Both the position numbers and the translations under genes were made by a program. Source: Lepus europaeus (Eukaryota > Chordata > Mammalia > Lagomorpha > Leporidae). From it: 64,000 nt of DNA. Positions 54,407 to 64,000 of the stretch are shown here, piece after piece. The stretch is from contig NC_084837.1 in NCBI RefSeq assembly GCF_033115175.1, positions 12,104,266-12,168,265 on the forward strand. Direction: 5' to 3'. The stretch's first letter is position 1; each line of letters begins with the position of its first letter. The notes below the pieces were generated by a model, which was not told the origin of the DNA, searched no databases, and saw only the letters and a program-made list of their open reading frames with translations.

Positions 54407-56103
54407 ATGTGCATTAAAGAACACAAACAACCCATTCTGCAGTTTGGAACCTGAGCCTGCCCAGATCCTGTGACCCTGTACCGTGGACTGCTCTGAACAC
54501 CGGCCGTGGGGTGGCCCCTTCATGGGTCAGATGTGCCCTCAACCCTTGCCATCCCTAAAGCGGCTGATGTAGCACACGAAGCTGACCAAGGGGGACTGGA
54601 AGACAGACCTGTGACAGACATGCCTCTGATGACAGTGCTCTGGGCACCCCCCAAGGCAGCAGCTGAGAAGCTGGGAGGCACTGAGCAGGCAGAGCCAGGT
54701 GGAGACGGAGAGTCCAGTCCTCTGGGCGGCGGAGGAAGAAGGGGAAGCGCTCTCCTCGCCTGCTGGGCCCAGCGTGGCACACAGCAGGTGCTGGTGACCC
54801 GGGGCTGGCGTGGACGGGCCTGGCCCACACTCTGGTGCTTCTCTCAGCCTCTCAGCACAAGCTGACCTGGGTGCTGCAGAGGCCACTGGGGTCTCTGAAT
54901 GTTCCCTGGAGCTGGAGATGGTGGGACATGCGACAGAAGCAGGAAACTTCCTCTTCCACCCAGAGCAAAATGGTCTGCCAAGCTGGGAGGCGGCTATTGG
55001 GGAGGGTGGTGGTGGCGACTCACAGACGTCTGGGTTGGTGAAGGCTGCCACCCCAGGAACTCCTCATCCGCTCCCTGTCAGCCCGGGCCGCGGTTATCAA
55101 GGCTTTGCGTGTGGCTTCCACAGCCTGTGGCATCCAGCAAAGGGCAGTGCCCCCCAGGGTTGGGGTAGGGGAGGAACTTACCTTGTGCGGCTGGGCTGGG
55201 GTCTTCCAGGAAGTGTTTTCTGAGGATGCTGGCAGGTGCAAGGAGAAGGAATGGGAGTGGGGCTGCAGAAAGCTTGCATGTATGCGTGTGGGCCCCACCG
55301 CCGCCCCATCCAAGGAGCCCCTGAGGTGGGCAGAAGCTTCCTCTGCTGCCCGGAGCCCTGCCTGTCTGCTCTCTCTTTGCCCCTTTCGCTCTCCACTCAG
55401 AGAAGCTTCTGGCAAGCCGTCCCTGCCCTGCGCCCTCCAAGCTCACCAGGCAGAGGCACCGGCTGCTTCCCCATGGTGGCTGCTGTGTAGCTCCAGCAGT
55501 TTTTGAATTGGTTAAAAGTTTTAAAATTTCATATAGAAGAATATCAGTTTTCTAGCCTGGACTGGAATACTAAAGATTTGGGGTTCTGGGGCTGGTTTTG
55601 TGGCTGCAGCTGCCTGGCTGAGCCCGGGCTGCTCTCAGATTCATCAACACACCAAGTTTCTTTTCATTGTGTAGAGCCCGAGGCTACTGGAGATGTCACT
55701 GGTTGGGCGTGGGGATGCCTGCTTCCCACGTGAGGGGTCTGGTACTAATAACTGAGGAGCACAGGCCCCCTCCTCTGCTCTCCACCCAAGCCTGTGTTGC
55801 CGGCTCGGGGCTGGGTTCTGTATTTGACCTTGTTCCCCGAACCAGCAGGCACTCTCATTTCTTTCCTTCCTGTCTCAGGCTGGTTCTTCAGCAGTGCCAT
55901 CAAGCCCAGCATGCCCAGGTGTTTGGCCCTCAGCTGGGACTGGTCCAGCGACATCTCAGCCTTTGAACTTTGCTCTTCTGCCCTCTCGAGGGAGATCTTG
56001 TGTGGTCAGTCCACCTGCCAGCTTCCTCTCCTCTCCCACATGGAGGCCCTGCCATCTGGTTGTACACAACAGCAAGCATTGGGAGATCACGGTGAAAGGT
56101 GAT
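54407..56103. other. Unassigned GC-rich unique sequence
   Basis: About 1.7 kb without recognised repeats. Long frames on both strands (170 codons minus at 54,539-55,051; 137 plus at 54,810-55,223) show no protein features. Confidence 0.45.
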
Positions 56104-56171
56104 CTTTTCTTTTTGTTGTTGTTTTGAGTTGTGTAACCCTTTATTAGCAACTAAAATAGAAGTTATCTCTT

Positions 56172-56522
56172 TTTTTTTTTTTTATTTTTTTATTTTTGAC
56201 AGGCAGAGTGGATAGTGAGAGAGAGACAGAGAGAAAGGTCTTCCTTTTGCCGTTGGTTCACCCTCCAACGGCCGCCGCGGTAGCGCGCTGCGGCCGGCGC
56301 ACCGCACTGATCCGATGGCAGGAGCCAGGTGCTTATCCTGGTCTCCCATGGGGTGCAGGGCCCAAGGACTTGGGCCATCCTCCACTGCACTCCCTGGCCA
56401 CAGCAGAGAGCTGGCCTGGAAGAGGGGCAACCGGGACAGGATCGGTTCCCCGACCGGGACTAGAACCCGGTGTGCCGGCGCCGCAAGGCGGAGGATTAGC
56501 CTAGTGAGCCGCGGCGCCGGCC
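56172..56522 (-). repeat. C repeat, young type, reversed, 14-bp target duplication
   Basis: AGAAGTTATCTCTT at 56,158-56,171 and 56,523-56,536, identical. Very CpG-rich head (CCGCGGCGCCGGCC), T-run start. Little decay, so recent. Confidence 0.97.
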
Positions 56523-56954
56523 AGAAGTTATCTCTTGTACACACGGGTAGTAATTGACTATAACTGGAGATTTATTCTATTCTAATACAGACCATTTACA
56601 AATGCAATTTCTTTTTTTAAAACTTTTTAAAAAATTTTGTTTAAAAACACAAACACAGACTTTTCACTTCCGTGTGTGGTATGTTGCATTTTCCAGTTTG
56701 TTCAATGCTTTAAAGCTCAAGGATGCCTCTGCTTTCAACTGTACATGCGCCTGAAGCATCCTAGCTTTTGGCAGGCAGGCAGGAGACTCAACAAAAATCA
56801 AAAGAACAAGGCAGACTAAATGCAGGGCACATCTGTAAACATATTATACATTTGAAAATTACAATTATCAGTAAAAGTGATATAGTTCACAGGTGAAATG
56901 AAACTATCTGGAACTTGCCTACCACAAGTTTCTGAACCTGGACTGATACAATAA

Positions 56955-56956
56955 GT

Positions 56957-56997
<41 letters not shown>
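56955..56997. repeat. (TA)n microsatellite
   Basis: About 19 TA units inside the presumed MEMO1 3' UTR; likely polymorphic. Confidence 0.9.
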
Positions 56998-56999
<2 letters not shown>

Positions 57000-57054
57000 G
57001 TATAAAAAGTTTTGTTTACATCAAGTGGAATTGGCAATCCATGCTTATACTCTT

Positions 57055-57396
57055 TTTTTTTTTTTTTGGACAGGCAGAGTGGACAGTGAGAGAGAGAGAC
57101 AGAGAGAAAGGTTTTCCTTTGCCGTTGCTTCACCCTCCAATGGCCACCGTGGCCAGCGCACTACGGCCGGCACACCGCGCTGATCCGAAGGCAGGAAGCA
57201 GGTGCTTCTCCTGGTCTCCCATGGGGTGCAGGGCCCAAGCACTTGGACCATCCTCCACTGCCTTCCCGGGCCACAGCAGAGAGCTGGCCTGGAAGAGGGG
57301 CAACCAGGACAGAATCCGGAGCCCCCACCGGGACTAGAACCTGGTGTGCTGGCGCCACAAGGCGGAGGATTAGCCTGTTGAGCCATGGTGCCAGCC
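57055..57396 (-). repeat. C repeat, young type, reversed, 16-bp target duplication
   Basis: CCATGCTTATACTCTT at 57,039-57,054 and 57,397-57,412, identical. It begins with a T run and TTTTGGACAGGCAGAGTGG. Confidence 0.97.
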
Positions 57397-58232
57397 CCAT
57401 GCTTATACTCTTAAAAATATCTAAGCAGGGCAGAAATCCAGACTAAAGATATTTTCTCTATTCTATATTGAGTCCAACAGCTTCTTTCATGAACTACTTG
57501 TTAGACGTCTCAAATAATCAACAGAACAAGAAAACCCACCCATACTACAGTCGCTCACAACTGGACATTTCTTAAGCAAAGGGGTAGAGCAAAAGTAGTT
57601 ACTTTCTCCCCCAAACACCCCCAGGGGATCCAGTCTACTTTTATTAGAAGACAACAACTCTTCAAATAAATGCCCTGCTACTTTACTCTGTATTTGACAT
57701 ACATGGATATATTAATTTCTCTGTGTGTGTGATGTGATGCTGTCAGGCCAAAGAACTTGTTATTATGCCACTAACATCACTCAATCTTAAATTGGACCCT
57801 TAGTTTCTGCACACACACACTTTTTAATGCAATTTCTGTATGAAGAAGTTTCCACATTCTTTGTGTACAATTGCAAAACTGTTCTGATAGTGGAAGATAT
57901 GTGCACAAGTCTGCAAAGCGTGCAAATTTAGGATATGGTAAACGCTTTTCAAGTTACTTTCAGAAAACTCTGCCACAACTAGGCTGTTACATTGTCATCT
58001 CTTTTGATCAAAATATTTTGATGCCAGCCTTCCTTCCACCGCTCTAAACTATAAAGTGTTTTTAAAAATGAGCTGAAATGAAGGAAGAACTATACCTACT
58101 AGAAAAAGAAAGTTCTATTAGTCTGAGGTTTCAGAATCCCCCCAAACCAGGAGCAGTGTCTTGGTAAAGGCTAGGCAGGGACCGAGGGCAGATTAGGAGT
58201 GTGTGCAGGCAGCATCCCTGAGGGTTCAGCGC

Positions 58233-58870
58233 CTCAGTGGACTACGACGGCTCCAGCTGCATGACTGAACTGTCTTGCCAGTTTCTGCACTGGCTTCACT
58301 GGACATAATTTAAAAAGGAAAAGCTCTTGTTCATTGCATTCTTCTGGAGCTCAGTGAGAGCATGTAATTACTCCCCAGTGGGATGTCTTCCATATATAGT
58401 ATGATGGTATTTCTTCAAGTAATTGCTAAAAGGTACAGGGTCTAATTGCTCTATAATACTCACACCCATTTTATCTAGATGTTCTATGGATCTATAAGTC
58501 TCCCGCTGGGGTTCATCATAGTAACTGTAATGGAACCTTGACCCCAGTGGGAGAAATCACAAGAAACCGCAAAGAGATAACTCGGATCCGCCAGGTCGTT
58601 ACTGAAGAGTTTTCCGAATTCCTGTTCTTTTGACTCACTCAGAGCTCCAACCAGCACAGGAATAATTGGTAAATTCATCCTTACAGCTTCCATGGCTTAG
58701 CTGTATAATCAAATGCATTTCAATACTGTGTTCACCTTCATCTGTTTGCAGAGCCAGGCGTCCAAACGTTCCCCTCTTCCACAGTTCTCTGGAAATCTTT
58801 GGCCAAAAGGACGGTCATACAGAGGTGTCCCATATACATCTCTCCACACGGGGAAGTACACATGGTGGTG
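58233..58870 (-). pseudogene. MEMO1: Processed pseudogene of MEMO1, 5'-truncated
   Basis: Minus-strand translation gives [20 protein letters not shown], then [18 protein letters not shown] and HWGQ, which is MEMO1, a 297-residue protein tied to ErbB2-driven cell motility and copper/redox handling. Homology covers about residue 85 (before VYGTPLYD, parent DIYRTPLYD) to the natural stop (58,233-58,235). Disabling changes: frameshifts before the IIPVLV part; loss of one base after HWGQ; a TAA after GRHPTGE; a later stop after SFPF. The metal-site cysteine (parent TICGRHP, C244) is tyrosine here. No introns lie in the span although the parent is a multi-exon gene, so this is a retrocopy. It starts in a TGG/CCA-repeat region at 58,864-58,905. 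Confidence 0.93.
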
Positions 58871-58905
58871 GTGGTGACAAGAGTGGTGGTGGTGGTGATA
58901 GGAGT
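58864..58905. repeat. (TGG)n / (CCA)n imperfect trinucleotide repeat
   Basis: Two TGG runs separated by TGACAAGAG. It lies exactly where MEMO1 homology stops. Confidence 0.85.
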
Positions 58906-59229
58906 GGCTCCACGAGGGGACAAGACACTGTGGGCTGCTGATGGCTTTCATCCCCAGATCCACAGTCCTGGTCATGTCCCCAGAATGTGGCTCAGCTGGG
59001 GACAACGATGAAGGCAGGGCTGCTTCCTGTGAGAGCCCGAGGACCTACAAGCACAGGAGGGTCAAGCTTCTTCCCCCAGATTGTTCCTCGGTTGCTTGCT
59101 TCGCACACAGAGCACGTCTTCAACATCCTTTGGTTTCTCCACAAATAGATCCCTCCAGATTTGCTCAGATTAATCTCAGCCAGGGCCAACTCTCTTCTCT
59201 TCCATGTCACATGTCATTTCACCACAAAT
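58906..59229. other. Unassigned stretch
   Basis: I see no match to the missing MEMO1 5' part here, which supports truncation near 58,870. Confidence 0.45.
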
Positions 59230-59330
59230 CCCAGAAGGCAGGTCCTATACAGGTGGGGAAACTGAGGCACAAGGAACTGAGGGGGTGGGGCAGTGCTTCA
59301 GTCTCAAAGCCCATGCTCCTGACTCTGTGT
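59230..59330 (-). repeat. MIR fragment, reversed
   Basis: 'ggtggggaaactgaggcaca' with 'tcaaagcccatgctcctgac' further on. Confidence 0.55.
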
Positions 59331-59444
59331 ATCTCCAGCTCCCTGCCAGGTCCAGCAGCCTGTGACAGCATATAACATCATCATTTCCAAGTTGCATTGG
59401 AGAGACTGAGCCCAGAGAGTAAGGGATGGCTCAAGTTCACAGTT

Positions 59445-59502
59445 TTTTTTTTAAATTAATTTATTTATTTGAAAGTCAGAGTTACACAGAGAGAGGAGAG
59501 GC

Positions 59503-59538
<36 letters not shown>

Positions 59539-59797
59539 GTCTTCCATCTGATGGTTCACTCCCCAGATGGCCGCAATGGCTGGAGCTGCGCAGATCTGAA
59601 GCCAGGAGCCAGGAGCTTCTTCTGGTCTCCCACATGGGTGCAGGCTCCCAAGGACCTGGGCCATCTTCTATTGCTATCCCAGGCCACAGCAGAGAGCTGG
59701 ATCAGAAGAGGAGCAGCCGGGACTAGAACCGGCGCCCATATGGGATGCCAGCGCTTCAGGCCAGGGCGTTTAACCCACTGCGCCACAGCACTGGCCC
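59445..59797 (-). repeat. C repeat, reversed
   Basis: T-run start, AATTTATTTATTTGAAAGTC, long GA run, head CGCCACAGCACTGGCCCC. Full length. Confidence 0.94.
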
Positions 59798-59837
59798 CGA
59801 TTACAGGGTTTATCAGTGATGGATCAAGACCTGGGAC

Positions 59838-59971
59838 ACGGGACCGGTGCTGTGGCTTAGCAGGTAAAGCAGCCACTTGCAGTGCAGGCATCCCATATGG
59901 GCGCTGGTTGGAGTTCCAGCTGCTCTGCTTCCTGTCCAGCTCTCTGTTATTGCCTGGGAAAGCAGTGGAAA
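59838..59971 (+). repeat. C repeat, 3'-truncated
   Basis: Head GGGACCGGTGCTGTGGCTTA to GGGAAAGCAGTGGAAAATG, then stops. Loss of the 3' half is unusual for elements that insert by target-primed reverse transcription and suggests a later deletion. Confidence 0.85.
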
Positions 59972-60112
59972 ATGTCCATCTGGGACATGATAACTGCTCA
60001 ATAAATTCACAGTTGTGAGAACTGACTCACTGTGTGAGACCAGCACTAATCCCCTCTCGGGGCAGTGCCTGCCCCATGACCTAATGACTTCCCGGTGGCC
60101 CCACCATCTCTT

Positions 60113-60444
60113 TTTTTTTTTTTTTTTTTTAATTTTTTTGACAGGCGTAGTGGACAGTGAGACAGAGAAAGGTCTTCCTTTACCATTGGTTCACCCTCCA
60201 ATGGCCGCCGCGGCCGGCACACCGCGCTGATCCGAAGCCAGGAGCCAGGTGCTTCTCCTGGTCTCCTATGCGGGTGCAGGGCCCAAGCACTTGGGCCATC
60301 CTCCACTGCCTTCCCGGCCCATAGCAGAGAGCTGGCCTGGAAGAGGGGCAACCAGGACAGAATCTGGCGCCCCAACCGGGACTAGAACCGGGTGTGCCAG
60401 CGCCGCAAGGCGGAGGATTAGCCTATTGAGCAGTGGCACCGGCC
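60113..60444 (-). repeat. C repeat, young type, reversed, 16-bp target duplication
   Basis: GGCCCCACCATCTCTT at 60,097-60,112 and 60,445-60,460, identical. T-run start. Confidence 0.97.
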
Positions 60445-60589
60445 GGCCCCACCATCTCTTAACATCACCATATTGGGGACCAAGCCTCCAGGACATGAAC
60501 TTCTAGGGACAGACCACACCCGAACCACAGCACCACCTAAATCTGAGAAGGTCCCAGACAGCCTCTTAAGCCAACATTATTGTCTTCCT

Positions 60590-60990
60590 TTTCAGGACAA
60601 TCACAAGGTTTTTAGACCTCATAAACACAATAAACCCAGAGTAAAAAACAATTTTCTTGTGGAAAGCTGTTAAAGTATTTTAACAAGCGATAAAGCATTT
60701 AATAAAATGCCCTCTTCTGGAGAATTCTTCCGTCCTCCGCCTGTGAGTGCTACATGCTAAATACCACAAGAAAGCCCATTAACTCTCAAACCATAAAGTA
60801 AAATATACGTGATAAAATTATATTCATCTAAAAACTTCTCGTGCAAAGCCTGAAAACAAATCCTTATAATTATGCACCGTAGTGTATTTAATGGAATGTT
60901 GAGCTCATTAAACAGAATGAATCATTATAGCTCGTTTATATTTATGCACAGAAAATTGCATTAACGGAGACCATGTGTATGCGGGGAACT
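60590..60990. other. AT-rich unique block, possible conserved noncoding element
   Basis: About 400 bp without recognised repeat, clearly AT-rich, with homeodomain/POU-like words: TATAATTATGCACCGTAG, ATTTATGCACAGAAAATTGC, GAGCTCATTAAACAGAATGA. The composition differs sharply from the flanks. Confidence 0.35.
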
Positions 60991-61062
60991 GGGCTCTCGT
61001 TGGGACTGAGCCACCTCAGAAAGGAAAGTCACTGTGGGGTTGGTAGCAGTGACACTGCCACC

Positions 61063-61350
61063 GCCGTCCCTCGGTGCTCAGGGAATCAGTTCTGGGATGG
61101 CCATGGCCATGGAAATGCACAGATGCTCCGACCCCTGGGTGGACATGCAGCCTCTGCATACCGTCAATGCATCTTTGCTTCAGATCATCTCTGGGTGAGT
61201 TATAATTGGTGCCACAATGTAAATGCCACGCTGTATTGTTTAGGCACTGAGGACAAGAAGAGCTGTACACAATCAGTAAGATACAACTTTCTTCTGAACA
61301 CTTGCTATCCATGGTTGGCTGACTCCGGGGATGGATTCAGAAGGCTGACT
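61063..61350 (+). mobile_element. MER2-like Tigger element, third copy
   Basis: 'cgtccctcggtgctcaggga', 'tcagatcatctctgggtgag', 'caatgtaaatgccacgctg', 'tattgtttaggcactgagga', 'atccatggttggctgactcc', 'gaaggctgactg' in order. Near full length. The 135-codon frame across it (60,973-61,380) is not a gene. Confidence 0.75.
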
Positions 61351-61400
61351 GCATTGTTCGTATACAATAAAGTTGGATAAAACAAGTTAAAAAAAAAAAA
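61351..61400 (+). other. Polyadenylation signal followed by A tract
   Basis: AATAAA at 61,366-61,371, then 17 bases, then twelve A (61,389-61,400). Either a retrotransposed transcript end carrying MER2 sequence, or a chance A run. Confidence 0.4.
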
Positions 61401-61504
61401 GGGGGAGGGGGTGTAGAAGAAGCAACAGGTGCCGCTCTCAAGTCTGGGCCATAGCAGGCACCGTGGGTGGCTTCCTCCCTACTTGCTCTTTCTTGGACCA
61501 CCCA

Positions 61505-61800
61505 CTGCTACATCACAAGACACAATGGTTCGTGGAGAGGGACACATGCCCAGAACTGAGGCCTCCAGCCAAGATGGCCTGAGCAAGCTTGGAAGCTGGG
61601 TGCTCCAGCCCCGGCTGAGCCTGCGCGTGCCTGCCGCCCCGTGGATGGCTGGACAGCAGCTTCAGGAGCCAAACCACCCAGCGAAGTGACTCCCAGATTC
61701 CTGGCCTCGCAAACTGTATGAGAGAATAAATGTTTGTTGTTTTAAGCTGCCAGGCTGGGGAGTCGTTGATCAAGAGGCAACAGACAACTAATAAACCCGT
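61505..61800 (+). mobile_element. MLT1-type LTR
   Basis: 'acatgcccagaactgaggcc', 'actcccagattcctggcctc', 'gcaaactgtatgagagaata', 'aatgtttgttgttttaagct', 'caacagacaactaataaac' are the typical right half of an MLT1 LTR. Confidence 0.6.
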
Positions 61801-63547
61801 CCCATCCCCCTTCCCTGTTGTCTGTCAATACGCGCTTGGCATCGCTCCTACCCCGTCTTGGGGAAAAGTCCATCCTGTTGCAAAGAATGATTTCAAGGTT
61901 CTCGTGCACAGTAGCGTGAGCCAAGCTCTCAAGCAGGAAACTCACCTTCTTCCTGAGGACAAAGGGCTCCCCGGGCTCCTGGTGGCTAGTGTGGAGCTGC
62001 TCCTCATACTTTTCTTCCCAGGGGACACTCGGGGACCTGCACTGGTTGCACTGAGACAGACTCCCACACAAGGGGGAGCCAGGCCCAGGGAATGCTGCTG
62101 GTCTCTCTGACTTGCTGCTTGGACACACGACAGAGCACAGGGCAGTTCCTGCAGGGCCTGAGAAGGTGGGCAAAGAGGTACAAAGCAGGCCCTGGGGTGG
62201 ACAGAGCCAACACCAGCAGCCACCAGGGACGCTGGGGGCAGCACGGCCTCCTGGAACCCTTCTCCTTGGCTGACTCCTAGCTCCACCTCATCTCTGGGAG
62301 GAAACCCACAGAGCTGCTGACAGCAGCTGCCTCTGGGTTGGAGACTGGGTGGCTGGCCAGCGCGCAAGACACACTTCCCGCCTGGGTACCTGTATGTGTC
62401 CCTTGTGTTTTGTACTGTGTGCATGTGTGACCTATTCAAAGAGAGATCAATTAAATAGATTTAAAGTCCCTGTCTACCAGTGTCGCCAAAAGGGAAAAAC
62501 TCTGGGGAACTCGGCGAGCGTGTCCCCTTCCTGGACTGTTTTCTTTGCATCTTAAGGATCTGAGAGGTTCTGGAGTAAGGAATCACGTTGGATCTGCTTA
62601 AACCTGGATTTTTCAAATTCGTTCAACCGCATAGCTGTTTTTTCACAGACTCTGTATAAATAGACCTGACTATAAACAGCCAGCTGTGTGTTTTATGCCG
62701 CAAGTCTTGGGTCTGTGCCACTGACAACATAGCTCCAGTTACGCCCATAACACCAGGCACAGGGGCCAGGGGGAAGGACCCGGAGAGGGGGCAGTGGTGT
62801 GGCAGGAGTGAGGACTGAAGGAGTATGGAAGGGGCTCTCCAGGGAGAAAATCCCCAGTCCAGCCCAGATTTCCCAGGGCCAAGCCTGTTGTCATTCGTTC
62901 CTTCATTCTTACGTCACTCCTTCAGCATCCCCTGCGTTTGTGATCCAGGCCTAGCAAGCACACTGTGCACACTCGGGACTCACCCCTGGTGAGGAAGGTG
63001 TGCAGCCAGCCAGCAGCCCCTGTGAGCTTAGGAACACCTGTTCCAGAAAGTGCGAGCAGTGGGAGGCCACGTGAGAAAGTGCAGATGAGGGCGCCGCACT
63101 GGGGAGCCCAGGGCCCTGGGGAGCCGAGAGCAGGCAAGGGGGTTGGAGCCAGGGCAGGCTGTGCTGGATGCTGCCGCATCCCAGCCCACACTCACCCCGG
63201 GGCTTTGTTTGGGCCTTCTGGGCTTCCTCCGTTTCCCAGGCTTCTTATGCACTGGCTTCTGGTGAGTCCTACTAGGAACTACACACTCGCTGATGGGAGG
63301 GGGCCCGAAGAATCAGCAGGTGCAGTGGTGGTACAGGGGCACCTGGGTCGATGTGCAGAATGTCAGCTGTCTCGGGCCTCACGGGAGCCTCAGGGGCTGC
63401 CCGTGCACCTGGCACTGAAGGGCGTGTGGATGTGCACCTTGCGGCTGGTGTTCTTGTTCACCTTTGCTTTTGCTTAATAAAGGACCCACCACCTTGTCTT
63501 CCCCGCTGGCACATGTGTGTTGAGAGCATAGCCCATGTGCTTATCAG
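61801..63547. other. Unassigned stretch
   Basis: GC-rich and repeat-poor. GCTTAATAAAGGACCC near 63,475 carries a polyadenylation-type hexamer but no supported transcript. Frames up to 170 codons overlap on both strands. Confidence 0.45.
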
Positions 63548-63815
63548 CCAGGGCTACCACAGCCAGGTACCATAGATGCGGGGCGGGGGCCTCTGTTCAC
63601 TCATCATTCTGGAGGCTGGAGGTCCAAGGTCAAGGTGTCAGCAGGGTTGACTTCTCCTGAGAGCCTTCCCGTGGGCTTGCAGGGGACTACCCTCCTTGGG
63701 TCCTTGAGTGAGCTTTTCTCTGGGCATGCACGCCCCTCCTCTGTGTGTCCCAACCTCCTCCTCTTATAGTGACTCCACTCAGCTCGGTTCAGAGCTCATC
63801 CTAACAACCTCATTT
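63548..63815 (-). mobile_element. ERVL-MaLR LTR, reversed
   Basis: 'agggctaccacagccaggta', 'attctggaggctggaggtcc', 'aaggtcaaggtgtcagcagg', 'tcctctgtgtgtcccaacct', 'cctcctcttatagtgactcc', 'catcctaacaacctcat' in reversed LTR order. Its end is cut by a C repeat. Confidence 0.65.
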
Positions 63816-63841
63816 TTTTGGTGTGTTTATTTGTTTGTTTG

Positions 63842-64000
63842 TTTTAAAGATTTATTTATTATTTGAAAGGCAGAGTTACAGGGGGCAGACGTGGGAGAGA
63901 GAGGGAGAGAAAGAGAGAGAGGTCTTCCATCTGCTGGTTCGCTCCCCAAATGGCCACAGTGAAGCCAGGAGCCAGGAACTCCCACATAGGTGCAGGGACC
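63842..64000 (-). repeat. C repeat, reversed, cut by the window end
   Basis: AAAGATTTATTTATTATTTG, GA run, CTGCTGGTTCGCTCCCCAAA, CCACATAGGTGCAGGGACC; the head lies beyond the window. Confidence 0.93.

Larger units (their letters stand above)
56104..58232 (-). pseudogene. MEMO1: Probable 3' UTR and A tail of the MEMO1 retrocopy
   Basis: AT-rich sequence continuous with the MEMO1 coding remnant. On the minus strand it ends with AATAAA (plus coordinates 56,140-56,145), a spacer of about 14 bases, and a degenerate A tail (about 56,104-56,125). Two young C repeats (56,172-56,522 and 57,055-57,396), each with its own target duplication, were inserted later; removing them leaves about 1.4 kb. That this is MEMO1 3' UTR is inferred from continuity and the poly(A) end, not from recognised UTR sequence. 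Confidence 0.55.

Noticed and set aside
55580-55760. Very degenerate C repeat at 55.6 kb
   Set aside because: Only GGGGCTGGTTTTGTGGC resembles the head; the rest does not follow.
5000-60000. CRISPR array, bacterial operon or phage-type systems
   Set aside because: Nothing of the kind is present; direct repeats are SINE copies or microsatellites, and the DNA is mammalian.
60973-61380. 135-codon plus frame with AATAAA and A tract at the end, as a coding retrogene
   Set aside because: Its sequence is a MER2 DNA transposon fossil, not a protein.

Overview
The window is nuclear DNA from a lagomorph, most likely a leporid such as rabbit. The diagnostic signal is about 45 copies of the lagomorph C repeat (CSINE, tRNA-derived), recognisable by its head (GGGGCCAGCACTGTGGC), middle (TGGCCCAAGTCCTTGGGCCC), a CT-rich stretch and a tail in AAATAAATAAATCTTT or CTGCCTGTCAAAAA. 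Two LINE-1 3' ends of the rabbit type (G-rich tract, then AAATTTGTA..AAATAAAAGGTTTC) agree. Everything here was recognised by eye from remembered consensus sequences; no database search was run, so family names for old repeats are provisional.

No intact protein-coding gene can be supported. The predicted reading frames over 100 codons are GC-rich chance frames or read through C repeats in either direction. The clearest gene-derived sequence is a minus-strand processed pseudogene of MEMO1 (coding part 58,233 to about 58,870, probable 3' UTR and A tail down to about 56,104), 5'-truncated and frameshifted, with two young C repeats later inserted into its 3' UTR. A second probable retrocopy, of a gene I cannot name, lies at about 49,608-50,766 (+) and ends in AATAAA plus an A-rich tail.

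Layout: 0-17 kb is old L1, MER2 and many C repeats; 9.5-10.4 kb is a rabbit-type L1 3' end; 11-12, 16.9-17.9 and 24.3-25 kb hold ERVL-MaLR LTRs, two of them split by C repeats; 17.9-24 kb is mostly unique and GC-rich; 26.5-26.76 kb is a polypyrimidine minisatellite; 26.9-30 kb is LTRs and C repeats; 30,492-30,886 is a solo retroviral LTR with a perfect 4-bp target duplication; 32.9-33.8 kb is a CpG island, the only strong promoter candidate; 34-40 kb is mostly unique with one Tigger and one MER2 fossil; 40.2-45.6 kb is two old L1 elements split by C repeats; 45.6-56 kb is mixed; 56.1-58.9 kb is the MEMO1 retrocopy; 59-64 kb is C repeats, an AT-rich block that looks constrained, a third MER2 and two LTRs.

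Functionally the window reads as intergenic or intronic DNA. The parts most likely to do something are the CpG island and a few AT-rich blocks (19.3, 31.2, 47.0, 52.8 and 60.6 kb). I did not find a new biological system; the value lies in a well ordered history of insertions, one unnamed retrocopy, and an unassigned CpG island.
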